64,000 nt of DNA from Fennellomyces sp. T-0311 (GCA_025266875.1 JALLLT010000012.1:434001-498000); one strand, 5' to 3'; positions 34,605-47,697 are shown, counted from the stretch's first letter. Notes: generated from the sequence alone by a model not told the origin. Made by a program: numbers and translations.

Positions 34605-36205
34605 CGATACAGTAGCTATAATGAGGCTCAGCAAGTGTAAATATACGATGGGTAACGGTGTTCATCTTGCACAGGCTTAATAATCCATTTTTACCTGAGA
34701 AATGAAGGTATATGCCGCACCCACCGAATTCGAATAAAAAACACTTTTTAAAGGAAGCTCCTTGTAACCAGAGCCGAGGCGGTCACACATAAACTTTAAC
34801 CGTCGGTAGTACTTTGTTCGACATTACATTGGGTTTTGCAGGGGCGCAAGAGCACAGTTTGTTTCTTCTACTTCCTAAGGTAACGATTGATCCAGCTCAC
34901 GAGGTATACAGTGTTACCAAAGCGCCACTGCTCACAAAAATCAAGGTTGCTAATTTTCTTTAAAAGGTATCCTAGTCACATGGCCAAATGCTTCACAGGC
35001 TTGGTAGAAGTCTTAATACCATGCGCTGATAATATATATTTGCTGTTAAGTTAATGACTACAGTCATCTATACCGAGTTCTAGTATAAAGTTGCTATTGC
35101 TTTTCTTGGGATAAAGTAGAATACGTAGCGCCAAAAAAATAAAACTAAAGCTGCGTCATAAAAACATCTAATGAAGGCATTTTGCTAGATGATAATCTCC
35201 AGCAAAATGGATTGATGACTTGTAGAGTGGAATCACAGCAAATGGATTTACGTACAAAGGTGCCGATTTAACCACTTTCGACAAAGCCAATGTTGGTTTT
35301 CAACGTGGTGGAGTTATTGTTGCTTTTATACAAAAGTGTTGTAATGTATTTAGTGATATCACAAACTCTGTAAAGGACTTAAATTAGATGGTATGCACCA
35401 TATACGTAGCCATGTAATATTTATAGTGCTATCTAAAATCTGATCAAAGTACATACTTTTTGTATGTTCGTAATAATTTACATATTATTAAAGAAGTGAC
35501 AAATTGTATACATTCGGTTATTGCGTCTTGGGTATACATATTCATCTTTATTAAAAGCTGACAGCACTTAATCTCGCGTGCATTTTCTTGTCGCAGTCAA
35601 TGGTAAGTACCATTATTGCTACGAGCGGAAAGATCCTAACGCGCTGATAATTGCAGAAATTGTGAAAGAGTATACGATCATCACTGTGGTGAACCACTAC
35701 ATGTATGCACGTAATGGAGATCGGTCAAATATCCATTCTAGCACATTCCATCAGATGGAAACTCTGGAAGTGTATTGATGAGTAAGACCCAAACGGTATT
35801 ACCTTCCACCGGTTTCAAGGAAGCTGAATGATGTTCTACAGGACATGTACCTATCACAGAGTACATGGAGTCGATATCTGCCGTCGTCGGTAAAACGTAA
35901 GACAAAAACGCAACCCGATACGTCCTCGACCAAGTATCATTTATCCAGGAACGGATATTAGAATCTCCAGTAAAAGATATAAAAGAGAGAGAGTTCATCC
36001 ATAATAAAGCAGATACAATTATTCAGATTCTCAACGAATTCTATTCTTGTTACATATTCTATCTCTTATAACTCTCTCACCACAATCACTAAAAATCAAT
36101 TTTCATACTACTGTTGATGAAGGACTACTTCAGTTTATAAAGCTGTTGATACATCAGCAGAGATAGATACTGCGCATCATATATTGTTTATGCTTTCGGA
36201 CTTTA
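34605..36205. other. intergenic, no gene seen
   Basis: 1.6 kb of AT-rich sequence. Short frames at 35578-35778 (plus) and 35738-35998 (minus) show no family resemblance and are overlapped by stops. A coding-like remnant cannot be excluded around 35580-35760. Confidence 0.4.
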
Positions 36206-38290
36206 TCAATAACGTCGCTTGAACACAATGTTTAAATCCTTCGGACTAACAATGTTGATACCGCTGGTAACAATATCATTTTTGTGGATTGAATCTTCTG
36301 GCAGACACCATTCGTACTTACGCACTAGAAAGATATGACATGAAAATCACTGTATCGATGCCGTTATTATTTGGAGACTTACATAACATAGGTAAAAACA
36401 CTCGCTGTTCTGCCAAGCTAAAATTCATTCCAACACATTGTCGTGGACCAGTGCCAAATGGTTGCCATGCAGCACTTCCCAGTTTCTCTGCCTCGCCTCC
36501 AGGTGCAAACCGCTCAGGTTTAAAAGCATCTGGATCCTTCCATATAGTCGAGTTGTGATGAAGTTCATAAATTTCAGTAAAGATGTGTGTTCCTTTGGGT
36601 ATTAAAGTTCCCGCAAGTTCCGTGTCGTGCGATGCGACACGCGCAAGACTCTGACCCAAGGGAGGATTGAATCTCAGTGTCTATAAAATAACGTATGCAT
36701 TAGCAAGCAGCATACAATAAGAGAAATTCACATTTCATGTACCTCTTTGATAACCATATTGATATAGAGCATTTCACGCGACTGTTCAAGAGTAGGTACA
36801 ACATCTTCTGGTTCGTCACCCAAAGTGTTAATGACATGTTCTCGTGCTCGTTTTTGAATATCCTATGTGCAAAAAGTAAGCGAAAATTCGATGAGATTAT
36901 TTTCCGATTACATGGTTCACGGCCAAATGGTATACTGCATATGCAAGAGCACTGGATGTAGTGTCGTGTCCCGCAATAAAAAATACAATAAGATTGGCCT
37001 ACGCAGTGAGTTATTATGGCTACCTATTCTCTCATGAAAAGCCAGATGTTCACATACCCGCAGCTCTCGATCTGAAAGTGTCCCTTTACCCTCCTGTCCA
37101 GCCTCAATCATCAAGGTCAGTAGATCTTTATCATTGTCGTTGGTATCATCATGCACACGGCGCCCTTGGTTCAAAATCCTGCGCTTATTTGCAACAACCT
37201 CATCGAGCATTTGTATGAACCTGATAGTCTCTTGGTGAACCTTTTGTCGTTTGGGAAAAAGTGATAAAAAAGGTGGGCTGTCCAGAAAGCTGAATATCAA
37301 GAAGAGCGGATCCAGCATATTTTGAGCGAGAACGGAATATCGACTGACCCACTCGTTACTACGGTCATTAATAGCATTAAAATCAAAACCTGACAAAGTG
37401 TAGCTGTTAGAATGTACTCTTGTGTATTTATAACCTTGTAACCATACCAAAGCCACCCAAGCCAAGTGTATCCAGTGTCCAACGTTCGGCCAAGTCGTGG
37501 AAATCCATTGAAACTGACCCATCATCAATGTTGGTATCAATCACATTGAAAAGTTTGGATGTCAAACGACCAAAGAGGTCTATTGGCATTGATCGATGAA
37601 AAGCAGGGTTTGCCACCTATAAGTTGACACATGTTAAAATTAGGTTTTCAAAGGTGTAGAGCAAATGCCTACCATACGTTGTGCCTTCCAATGAGGGCCA
37701 TTAAATGCTAACATACTGTTGTTACCATCCAGATAACCCAACAACGTGTCTTTAAACTCTTTTAAGGACGCCTTTTGGAATGTCTCTACATATAATGTAA
37801 ACTCATTAGAAGTCATGTACGTCCACTCCTGTGTAGCAAACATTACCTGTTTTTAGAAGCATCTTTTTCGCTATCTCTGGTCGTGACACATGAACCGACC
37901 ACCCAAAAATTCCAAATCTCTGCAAGGTTCTCGTGTTATCAGCAAGCAACAGCAAGTTGTTGGTACGAAGTCACCTACTACATACACTCCATCTGGTGAT
38001 TGAAGCGCCACTGGCAGTGTTAATTTTTGCGAAATATCCTTGCTGGACTTATTTTGCAGCAGCGCCTTGATATTTTGAAACGGACTCGCCCGAGGTAGTT
38101 GCCTAAGGGATCGGGGTGGTTTCGCGATCTTGTCGTACAGCATGTAAAGGCCAAGCAGTGCTACCGCAGCTGAGATAGTGATCTTATCACGTCGATCGAG
38201 ACGCTTTGACGTTAGTGGTAAAATATATCTTTCGACCAAGTTGTTGAGTAATCCTTTCAGTGTAAGTACGTAGTCCTTGCGAAGGTCCAT
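36206..38290 (-). CDS. cytochrome P450 monooxygenase
   Basis: ER-type P450. Start ATG at 38290 (MDLRKDYVLTLKGLLNNLVE); the open frame reaches a non-ATG codon six bases upstream. It has an N-terminal membrane anchor around ISAAVALLGLYMLYDKI, a proline-rich hinge (KPPRSLRQLPRASPF), the C-helix NGPHWKAQR, and VANPAFHRSMPIDLFG. The I-helix reads AGHDTTSSALAYAVYHLA, the ExxR motif KETLR spans an intron, the segment DPDAFKPERFAPGG follows, and the heme loop FGTGPRQCVGMNFSLAEQRV contains the thiolate cysteine. The last exon (LRKYEWCLPEDSIHKND ... VFKRRY) is recovered past a short intron, so the gene ends at 36206. About eight introns; near 520 residues. Expansions of such P450s are common in Mucorales; the subfamily and substrate are not assigned. 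Confidence 0.9.
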
Positions 38291-39956
38291 TGTCAAACTA
38301 AGAGAAAACCATTACCGAATCTTGTTTTGTAAACTTATACAAGTTATGCAACGGACATTGAACACTAAGTCCATTTTTGGAGGCGCCGATTGCTTCTTAT
38401 TGGCTTAGACGAATGCACTAAGGAGAAAAGGGTCCATGTGCTCGTCAACACACCCGGATCAATCGCCGATGTAAAAGCACTTCCCAAGGCTTACAGTGAT
38501 GTGTATCGATAGGCGCAATGCGAAATTTCCTCAAAAGTTGTTGCGTGTTAGAGTGAGGTTCTCAACATTAGCCATTTGGAAGGCACTTTTTAATAATTAG
38601 CTTGTTTACGACTGGCTTTAATTATACATTGATTACATCCCTTTACTAGATAACATGCAGTATACATGGACGTGCATCGTTTTTGTAACTTTATCATAGT
38701 GTATATTTCCTAGAAACGCAATGAGAGCGCAAAACAGGGATACATTGTAATGGCGACACTCTTAGTAATTATAAGTTGACAATGACCACAGCGACCGTGA
38801 GCGGTAGAAAGTAACATCTATAGAATATGTTTTCACGCAAAGCGATTCATCAAGAAATACGTTAACGTTCCGAAATGTTCAGTTCTTTTTGTAGTGTGAC
38901 AGTAATGGATAAGGTAAATAGTCAAAAAGGTTTCTCTTCCAGACACGCTTAAGCTTTATATGATCAATTCACTGTATCTTTCTAGTATTCAACAAGCTCC
39001 CCAAAAGGATTTTGAAACTCTGTGTACGGCTGTTAACATTTATAAGCACAGATTGTAATATGCAACGATATGCTTGACAACATCATCGCTAAATCAAACA
39101 CACATTGACAGGTCCTGGTCGAATGACCCATGGCAGCACGTTTGTGTTGAAGCTCAGCTTTTTGAAAGGGCTTTCGACGAGTAGACTGGTGCCAAGCTAC
39201 AGGACTGTAGAGGAAATTGATCTCAAATCACTTGCTGGGTATGATATGGAATAACCAGATGAGACTCCTTAAGCATAAGCAAGAAACCTATAGTTATTCA
39301 AGACAGGATCAAGTTATAGAAGCTACTACGGAGACGAGCATAACCGAAGATTTCAATAATACACCGACAATATCCTGTACAGTTCACACAAAGGCAAATA
39401 TATTTACTACTAACCAAAGAGTCTTAGATTGGAGCTTTTGCCAGCCACTCAGTCAGCTTTCTATGAGCAAAAGTAAATAGGCGGCTAAAAATGCGAGAGA
39501 AGTCCAAGAATATATGAAGTTAACTATGTAGCACATACAACCGAAATGAGAGTGAACAGCAGAGCTTGAAAGCAGTTCGTCTACGAAAGCAGTAGCTCAT
39601 TACACCCTTAATCATAACATATAACCAATCGATGCACCGCACTACGGTAGAAATAATGGACATGCAACCAAACGACGAAGGTGAAATACTGCATCGATTA
39701 ATATAATAGTTGATATCTAGGAGCACCAAAATTATCATCAGAGCTTCTCCTACACCGAGCCATTAATGCCAGACAGATATTATTTCCATACGGATGGCCT
39801 CATCAGGAGCCACGAAACACATTTGAAATGTCTATTAACAATGAGATATAAAGTCGCATGTTAGTGTCGCATGGTAATAAGAGAGTGAATAACATAGCCG
39901 AGGATTGCTTTTGTTATAGTGATTACCGCACGTTAAAGTAAACTTTTTCTTACTTA
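38291..39956. other. intergenic, weak ORF only
   Basis: 1.67 kb between the P450 and MITE copy B. One plus-strand frame at 39217-39480 (87 codons, ATG MISNHLLGMIWNNQMRLLKH) has no recognisable family and unbiased composition. Otherwise nothing is seen. Confidence 0.4.
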
Positions 39957-39958
39957 TA

Positions 39959-40130
39959 CAGTGGTCGCTTTATATAATGATATTTTATATAACGATAATT
40001 CGCTATAACGATACAATTCTCGATGCACCAATAAGGTAATCACTGCCAAATCCCATTTTATATAACGATATTTTGATATAACGATAAAGTTTGGGTTGCA
40101 CCATCGTATCGTTATATAAAGCGGCCACTG
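39959..40130. mobile_element. MITE copy B, pogo/Tc1-mariner-like, 172 bp
   Basis: Second copy of the element at 30178-30349, identical in length. The terminal inverted repeats are CAGTGGTCGCTTTATATAA at the left and CAGTGGCCGCTTTATATAA at the right (reverse complement), with TA on both sides (39957-39958 and 40131-40132). The TIRs extend to about 24 bp with two mismatches (TC versus CC, ATGATA versus ACGATA). It lies 314 bp past the aldo/keto reductase stop codon. Confidence 0.88.
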
Positions 40131-40444
40131 TAACTAAGTCATCGACTATCTTGTACATTTATATGTAAATTAAAAAAATCGATCATTTTACCAAAATGAA
40201 TCTTGTTCAAGTCCTATTTTAATAGTCAAATATGATATAAACGACGAGGAACATTATATATTGTGTGCATAATACATATGAGGAGGGTACTGCTGACAAA
40301 AGGTAAAAGGAAAAGTATGTGTTGGGGTTTTCTTTGACAGTATCAAACTGAGGCGCAACACTGAATAACAAAGCACAGTCAGATCGTCGTCGAACGCGCC
40401 TATGTATGCTTTTGCTTTATTACCTCAAAAACGGAGAACCCAGT

Positions 40445-41670
40445 TTAAAGTGACTCAGTGCTATACGTTCTCCAATCGAGCTCCCTCGAGCCATGAGGGC
40501 GAGCTTTTTCAGCTAGTTTTCGTACTTCAGCGACTTCAGCTTCTGACAACTTGACTTCACCGGCCTTAACATTCTCCTCAAGATACTTCATACGCTTTGT
40601 TCCTGGAATAACAAGGAAGTCTTGACCTTGATGTAATATCCACGCAAGGACAAATTGGGATGGTGTGACGCCTTTCTTGGAAGCAAGCTCTTTAATTCCT
40701 TGTACAAGTTCCAGGTTCTTTGGGAAATTTTCAGGCGAAAAGCGAGGCATGATCCGGCGACCATCGCCCGGAGCCAAGTCGTCCAAAGAAGTAATTCTAC
40801 CAGTCAGGAACCCACGTCCGAGAGGAGAGCTGTCAAATATATACTGTGTAAGAAACACTGCGTAATACGTATGTAGAATGATTCTTACTAAGCGACAATG
40901 GATACTCCAAGCTCACGAGCGGTATCAAGTAAACCATCTGTCTCCAGATCTAAATCCCAAGGCGAGTATTCCATCTGCTCATAATATGTTAAGCACAATT
41001 CGCATATCGATACCAAGTTGTCAACTACCTCAATAGCACTTATAGGATGCACTTTGTGCGCTCGTCGAAGACTTTCAGGAGTACACTCAGAAATACCTAG
41101 ATATCTGACTTTCCCTTCCTTGACAAGTTCAGCCATTGCACCGATGGTTTCTTCAATCGGCCTAATCAAAACGTTAATTATTGATACAAGGTGTCAGCGC
41201 AAAAAACATACGTGTCTGGGTCAAGTCGATGTAGGTAGTATAAATCAATCGTATCAATGCCGAGACGCTCAAGGCTCGCTTCGCATGCAGATCGAACATA
41301 ATCGGGCTTGCCTGAGACACCAAGAGGTGCTCCAGTCACTGGATCGCGGATACCTCCAAACTTGGTACAGAGAAAGATCTTGCTGCGATGCTTCTTCAAG
41401 ACTTGACTCAATAGCTTCTCATTACTACCAATGCCGTACACATCTGCAGTATCCCAGAAGGTACAACCGAGTTCAATGGCTCGCTCTAAGACTTTGATAC
41501 TTTCGCTATCATTGCCAGGGCCATAGAATTCGCTCATACTACGGCAGATATAAGTCTGTAAAATGTCCTCTAATGCTTAATTGTAAAAGAACATACCCCA
41601 TACATCCGAGACCAAGTGGATTGATCTTTGGGCCGTCCTTCCCAAGCTGATGAAGTTCTGTCATGGTCAT
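40445..41670 (-). CDS. aldo/keto reductase
   Basis: NADPH-dependent oxidoreductase of the AKR superfamily, the (alpha/beta)8-barrel kind related to AKR13/YakC-type enzymes. Start [20 protein letters not shown] at 41670; a second ATG two codons later is equally possible. After an intron come [13 protein letters not shown] and [19 protein letters not shown], supplying the catalytic Asp and Tyr. Then KIFLCTKFG supplies the Lys, and [13 protein letters not shown] the His, so the tetrad is complete. [44 protein letters not shown] and the cofactor-binding [17 protein letters not shown] follow, ending TYSTESL. Length is about 330 residues with five introns, normal for the family. It is cytosolic; the substrate is unknown. 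Confidence 0.92.
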
Positions 41671-44600
41671 TGATGTGATTTCAAATGAATATGTTGTAGG
41701 TATGTTATGAGTCGGGCCATGTCGCATTATATATACGCTTTCAGAAGACAATCTCCAACCTCCGTAAACTCCTGTTTATGGCAAGTACGCATACTTTGCC
41801 GTATCAAGGTAAGAGCGTCGCGTCGGCGGCCCCTGCAGGATCCCTTCTATGGAAAGTATTCGTACGTAATCTACCGTATTAAGAGCATGTATACAGTATG
41901 ACCAATTAAAGACAGACACTTAACCGAGACGTTTATGCGAGGCCACGTTTCACAACGCAGGTTGCTTTTTTCGAATGCCATAATAGAGAAGAACCCAGCA
42001 ATTACTTACGCAGCTACTGTATTATTTTGGTAGCGCAAACATGTATCGGTAATTTTACGTGTTGTTATCGCTAAATAAACTGGATTACAATGTTAATAAT
42101 AGCCCGACTGCCCTTGATGCGTTGCGTTTGATGTTTTCCTTCATAGTGTCTGGGATTTCGCCTGAGCCAATAGAATCCGATCGGCGCCTCTCCCGCAACT
42201 TGGTACGCCCTCCGCTAACTTTATTTTGAAAGTAAAATTGGATGTCATTATGCAGATCAATCAGCGTATCTTTCCTCCGGCACTTGACTTTGGATTCGGC
42301 GCAATTTCACCGAAACATTACTTTTAGGAATGATCCGCTAAAATGTTCTTCCTAATATATGACAAGAATATTTTGTTGTGAAGATACGTATATAATATAA
42401 TATTTGTTTAATCCGCTACGTACAACTGAGATTCTTCATCAATCCATGATCATGAGTTGATTTCTTGACTTTTTGTAACTACATAAGTATACCTTGTGGC
42501 CAATAATGCGCAACATTGCTTTGTTTAAGTGTCTTGGCAAGTTTAGTAAAGTCACATTTCGTTCGAAATGCTATTACAGCTTACCCACACGCAACTTCCC
42601 ACTGTATCTGACTGGTAATTGGTGGAGCATGGTATGAATTATGATGTTCTCGTACCAGTAGGAAAATTTTCTGGAGAAGGTTGTAAAAAATAAGTGTACA
42701 TAATGACCGGATGACTTTGTTAACACTATCCCATAGCTGGAACGAGCACAACAGAAATATAGTATTCACACACCATAAGCACAGATTAAAATATTATGTA
42801 TATATCACTGCACCGCAGAAAGTTTCATTTGCCTTCTCTAAAAACCTATAATTATACCGTCAACAAACTGCGGATCCATGCTCGATAAACGTTTAATATC
42901 GTTGCCTTTTTTATCACGATAGATTGTCTTGTGATGAGTGGGATCAGGCATGAAGCACAAGAGATCAATCGTACAATCAATGAAGTTTGATCTGACCAAG
43001 TGGAGTTGAAGATAGCCATTGGCAAAATTAATAAAAGATGTTCTTCGTCTATGGAAGATATTGCTGTCCAAGGAAGTCCCACAAACCACACTTCTGTCAT
43101 GGAGTCACATTATGTGATTCCCAAATCTGAATCAGCTAAAAGGAACAGAGTTAAGTCGTATTCAGTTAGAAGCCCACACATCAAAGCGAAGGGGGATCCA
43201 ACTAACAGTATGCCGCCGAAACAATTTGATGGCACCGATTATGAGAAAGTATGGACTACGGAGTGTGCGCGCAATATACGAGCAAATGAAAAGTGTCGCC
43301 TGTACTGATGGATCCTAATTGAGCGTACCATGGGAATGCATTTGTAACACAGTTCAACTTTTTGAACAAACCATTGAAGAATAAACAAGTATCAGACTCC
43401 GGAATTATGAAAATAAATGGGCTACCAGTTATTTTCTGGATACAGCATGGGACAACCCCCTTCGATATCTTAAAAACAAATAAGTGTATGGATATAATAC
43501 AGATGGAGTGGAATGTACTAACGTATCAAAGAGCCGTTGCAACAGCAAATACTCCAGAGAATTCCAGTGATGCACTGTGCAGTGTATCTGGATATTTCGT
43601 TTACGGTTTATGTACTGATAAAATTGGAAGTACTTTACGCACAGGATGAACGGCTTTGTTATCCTTACATAGGCTTTGATTATTCTAGTGAACGTTGTCG
43701 TATTCGTGAACATATTTACAAACATATCCGTGTAAAGCATAGTTGCAGCTTCTCATTTAACGGTATCCACCGTTGCTATACAGTTCATTCACTCTCGGGC
43801 GAGAAATAGACTTCATTCGTGAGTGCTTTGCGGAACACGTTGTCGAAATAAGCGCTGCCTTGTGTTGGTACATAATATAAAATTATGGGATAATAAGAAT
43901 CACGACGAGAGAATCGATCCCAGGAGAAACCATCTTGCTGATTGGCAAGGTACACCATGTACTATATGTATGATACTTTCTCTTCACTTATTAATACTTC
44001 TCAAAGGCTGTGCATAGTGTTGGTACAGAGGTTAAAAGTATGCTTTCAACAAGATGGGTTATATAAAGACATCTGACGACCCCCCCCCACACGCTTCACT
44101 TCTTTCAATGTGAAATGTTTACTTTGCAGGGACTCAAAGGGTCGTTATCTTTAAAACAACCATGAATTAAGCTATATATTTCGATCTAGCTATGCTCCTA
44201 TAGACTGCTATATCAGCGATTGTTGATCGAACTTACAGAGTAGCAAACTGCCAAAACACTCTTGCTGATGGAGATCCAATTACCTGTAGTGTTGTGCGCA
44301 AGTGGCTATGAATTGGGTACTGTTGCATCGCTGCGACCCAATTTAAAAGATACTTTAAACCTAACCATTTGGTCGAGCGGTAGTTTATCATATTGCAAGT
44401 TGTACCAAATCATCCTATGCGGGGTGTTCCTGACTGTCAACCTGATATATCATAGGCATCCGTTTTCCGGGCTACTTCTTTACCGAACCAAGAAAGCAAA
44501 GAGCATAAGAGCATTGCGATCGTCCCCAAAGCGCATATAGGCCCCTGTTAACAACCTTGCGTATCGATTGGAGTTGAAGAAAGTGGTTCCAACGAATGGC

Positions 44601-44703
44601 ACTGAATTCCAAAGTGCTATAGGCTCACGTCTGCCCACGTTTATATTTTGAAACGGTGCCTGAATTTAAGCGCACTCTTTGACCATTACAAGCTCTTTAT
44701 AGA
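41671..44703. other. 3-kb gene-poor region with coding-like remnants
   Basis: No complete gene. On the minus strand at 42838-43089 a frame reads VRSNFIDCTIDLLCFMPDP and later KKGNDIKRLSSMDPQFVDGI, which looks protein-like but has no intact upstream part. Plus-strand frames at 43000-43308, 43362-43649 and 44262-44540 have no recognised family. A CCCCCCCCC-type run occurs at about 44090. This may be the footprint of decayed mobile or duplicated sequence. Confidence 0.4.
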
Positions 44704-45361
44704 ATGGCAAGCGAAGGCCCCATTAATGTATTGTTTGTATGCCTGGGTACTCTCCAATCCTGACCGAATCATTTCGCAATCTAACGTGCAATGGGATCAC
44801 TTTACTGTAGGCAATATCTGTCGATCGCCCATGGCGGAGGCTGTATTTGCTCACACTGTGAAGCAAAAGAGCTTGCACGATCGCTTTGGGACGATTGATT
44901 CAGCCGGAACAGCAAGCTATCACGCAAGTAGAAAAAAATGTTACGGCTTTTAATTGGTGTGCTGATATCGTAAAGATAGGTGGGCGAAACACCGGATTCA
45001 CGCAGTGCCCGAACATGCAAGAACCACGGTGTTCCCGTCAACCATCGCGCACGCAGAGTCACCAAGGAGGATTTCCACACGTTTGATTATGTCCTGTGCA
45101 TGGATACGTCCAACTTGGCCGATCTTCAGGTAAAAGCAAAGTTTTTGGGCAGGCGAGGTCCCGAGTTTGAACGAACGATCCAAATAGGAAATGCAACCCA
45201 AAGGAAGCAAGGCCACGGTGAAGCTTTTTGGCGAATACGATCCACAGGGAGAAACAATTATTCGGGACCCTTATTACGGTGGGAACGATGGTTTCGAACG
45301 CAACTTTAAGCAAGTGACGCGTGCCAGTGAAGGGCTGCTGCGGTCGATTGGACTGTTGTAA
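44704..45361 (+). CDS. low-molecular-weight protein tyrosine phosphatase
   Basis: Cytosolic LMW-PTP (about 160 residues), dephosphorylating phosphotyrosine proteins. Start ATG at 44704: MASEGPINVLFVCLG. The catalytic P-loop CLGNICRSPMAEAVF (Cx5R) is split by an intron after the Gly (44747-44810). Next come HDRFGTIDSAGTASYH, then after another intron VGETPDSRSARTCKNHGVPV, HRARRVTKEDFHTFDYVLCM with a DTSNLADLQ helix, and VKLFGEYDPQGETIIRDPYYGGNDGFE, whose Asp in DPYYG is the general acid. The C-terminus is RASEGLLRSIGLL. All family landmarks are present. AATAAA follows at 45418-45423. The next gene starts 246 bp downstream on the same strand. Confidence 0.93.
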
Positions 45362-45607
45362 ATCATCCATCCATAGCTCTATTTGTACTATGATCTTTTA
45401 CCATCCTACGTAAAGCAAATAAAGTGAGCGGTTTATGACTGGAAATCCAGTGATAAGCTGGCACTGGTGTCAGAAGGGGAGGAACGCTTATGGCATTGTG
45501 TCATGTCATTGCACGTGAACTTGATTATGCATAACACACGGAGAAAAGCCCGAGAAATGTTGTTGTTTCTCTTCCTCCCCACGCACTTCTTTTCTTAAAC
45601 GCGCGTG

Positions 45608-46958
45608 ATGGATGGCCACGTCAGTAAGAAATTTGTTATACTTGGTGGAGGTGCGGCTGGCATCCTGCTCGCCATGAAACTAGCTTCGGACAGGCAGAGA
45701 CTGGGGATCAATATTACCCTCATCGACTGCAAGGTAAGATTACTCTCTTCCCATAAGCGAGGAAAGACTCACATGGGTTACCCAGTCGTTTTTCGAATAC
45801 ACGCCCAGTCTCATTTCAGTTCTGTACGAAGCTACCGATGATCAGTTTGAAAAGCACTTTTGCAACGTCACTGCAGACTATCAAGAGCTCTTGGTTCGCA
45901 TCGGTGTGAAGTTTGTCCTTGGGATCGTGCGTGACATGGATCATGAAAACGGTAAGCATCTTGAAACAAAACGGGCGTGAAAGATTCTCAAACGCTTTAC
46001 AGTGATACTGGGCAACGATCAAAAGGTTGCATACGATCTCGCAGTCATATGCACCGGCTCGTTCTACAATGATCCATGGAAAGTACCGTGTCAGCAGGAC
46101 CAAACGACGATGCAGTGGCACGAGCGTCTGGAGTTCCTGCGAACACAGCGCGACAAGTACAAATCCTCAGAAAATATATTGTGCATCGGGGGCGGGCCCG
46201 TTGGTGTGGAAGTCGCCACTGAAATCGCGTATCGATCACCATTGAAGCACGTTGCTCTTGTCAATGCATCCGACACTGTTCTTTCAGGTACACCACCACC
46301 TCTGAGCGATGGAGCTGAACGCGTCCTGCATAACCTCAACTCCATCCGTCTGATATCCGGTGAAAAGGCCAATAAAGTGGACGACACGACGTACAAAACC
46401 GACAAGACGCAGACAGAAATCAAAGCCGATCTCGTGTATATGTGTACCGGCTTACGACCCAATACCCAGTTCCTGCAAGAGTCGCATCCAGATTGGCTCG
46501 ACGATAAGAAACATATACGAGTCGACGCGCGTTTCAGGGTGGCTGACAATGACAATATCTTTGCTATTGGCGACGTGAATGACGTCAACGAGCCCAAACT
46601 ATGGTTCACCGCGCATATGCAAACCATTCATCTGTATCACAATCTCAAACGCTTGCTGCAGGGCAGAACTGATCTGGTCCCATATCAAGGGTCGCAGCTG
46701 TCAATGGTCATATCGCTTGGGCCACATTACGCGATTGGATCGTTCGCTGGCGTGGTGCTTAATGGATGGCCGTTGGGAAAGAATCATGGCAGTCGATTGG
46801 CGGCACTTGCCAAGCACACCGTCGAGCGAATTACGATGAACGATTACCACAGCAAAAAGCTGACCAACGATATACTTTACCACACGCACGAAAAGGGGCA
46901 TTTGTTCCAGAAAGTGGCTGGAAAATGCTTGGGCTGCCAAAGATCAACCAGTGATTAA
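45608..46958 (+). CDS. FAD-dependent AIF/FSP1-like NAD(P)H oxidoreductase
   Basis: Pyridine nucleotide-disulfide oxidoreductase of the AIFM2/FSP1 and AMID group; animal FSP1 reduces ubiquinone and vitamin K to protect membranes from lipid peroxidation. Start ATG at 45608 (MDGHVSKKFVILGGGAAGIL) with the FAD GxGxxG-type fingerprint. Two introns follow. The large last exon contains AYDLAVICTGSFYNDPWKVP, the NAD(P)H Rossmann motif CIGGGPVGVEVATEI, DLVYMCTGLRPNTQFL, and the second FAD motif IFAIGDVNDVNEPKLWFTA. The C-terminus (KVAGKCLGCQRSTSD) resembles the FSP1 end. About 390 residues. There is no N-terminal targeting signal and no Gly-2, so animal-type myristoylation is not possible. It converges on NXT1, 117 bp away. 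Confidence 0.87.
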
Positions 46959-47075
46959 AACCTTCTTTTCGGATGCTATCATGTATGTACATAGTATTTT
47001 GGTATGCTTTATATTAAACGAAACTATGGCAACAGTGTAAGCACATTGACCCTTTCTCTCCGTGTTACCTCAAGC

Positions 47076-47646
47076 TTACCGGAAGTTATCGCTCTGAATA
47101 AAGTAGTTTGTGGTCTGACCCTCGACCGGCATCAGCATAAATGTTTGCGAAAACGATTTCTTTCCGGGGCTGTCTCCGTATTTGACATCACCGTGCACGT
47201 TTATCAGGATTCCGCATGCTCCTTGGGGGGTCAAGCTAGCTATAGCATCCATCCTGTTTGGTATTCTGCTTCCTGATCTCAAAAAAAAATAAAGTTACCT
47301 GCGATCGGTTGACAATCGTAACTAGCGATTTCATGCTGCGACACTGGTAATCGACTTAAAAACTCGGAAAACTGTGCTAATCCTGCAATGGCATTGCCTG
47401 AAAGTTTCAAGTTTGAGTATCGTTTATGCGGTGGGCGCTTCTATGCTTTTACCATTCCATACAATGGCGGAATCTTCGCGGTAAAGATTCCCAAGTGCCT
47501 GTTTGAAGAACGATACGGTTAAGATTGCAATCATAAATAAGCTTCAGATCAAAGCAATTACGTACGTTACGTTGATTGTCGTATTGTTGGTAAAATAATT
47601 GGACGAATGCCTTGCTACTTTGCTCTGCAATGTTCAGCACGTCCAT
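47076..47646 (-). CDS. NXT1: NTF2-related export protein NXT1 (p15)
   Basis: Small NTF2-fold partner of the mRNA export receptor NXF1/Mex67. It is not obvious in single frames and emerges when four exons are joined. The order is MDVLNIAEQSSKAFVQLFYQ..QRN, then ALGNLYREDSAIVWNG, then NAIAGLAQFSEFLSRLP with HEIASYDCQPIA, and after an intron ending in TATAG, ASLTPQGACGILINVHGDVK, YGDSPGKKSFSQTFMLMPVE and NYFIQSDNFR. The FYxxxDxQR, LYxxxSxxxWNG, SxDCxPI and VxGxVKYG features are diagnostic of NXT1/p15. The predicted length of about 130 residues is normal. It lies back to back with PCID2, another mRNA-export gene. Confidence 0.85.
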
Positions 47647-47697
47647 GGTTGAAAGAAAGAGGTGTTGTCCCAGTCCGCCAACTCAGAAGAAAAATCT

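Noticed and set aside
34605..34634. Ten-residue longer N-terminus for the second tandem membrane protein
   Set aside because: It would need a TTG start; the ATG at 34604 aligns with the start of its paralogue.
36206..41670. P450 plus aldo/keto reductase as a metabolic gene cluster
   Set aside because: They are separated by about 2.1 kb with a MITE, with no synthase, transporter or regulator between, so co-function is not supported.
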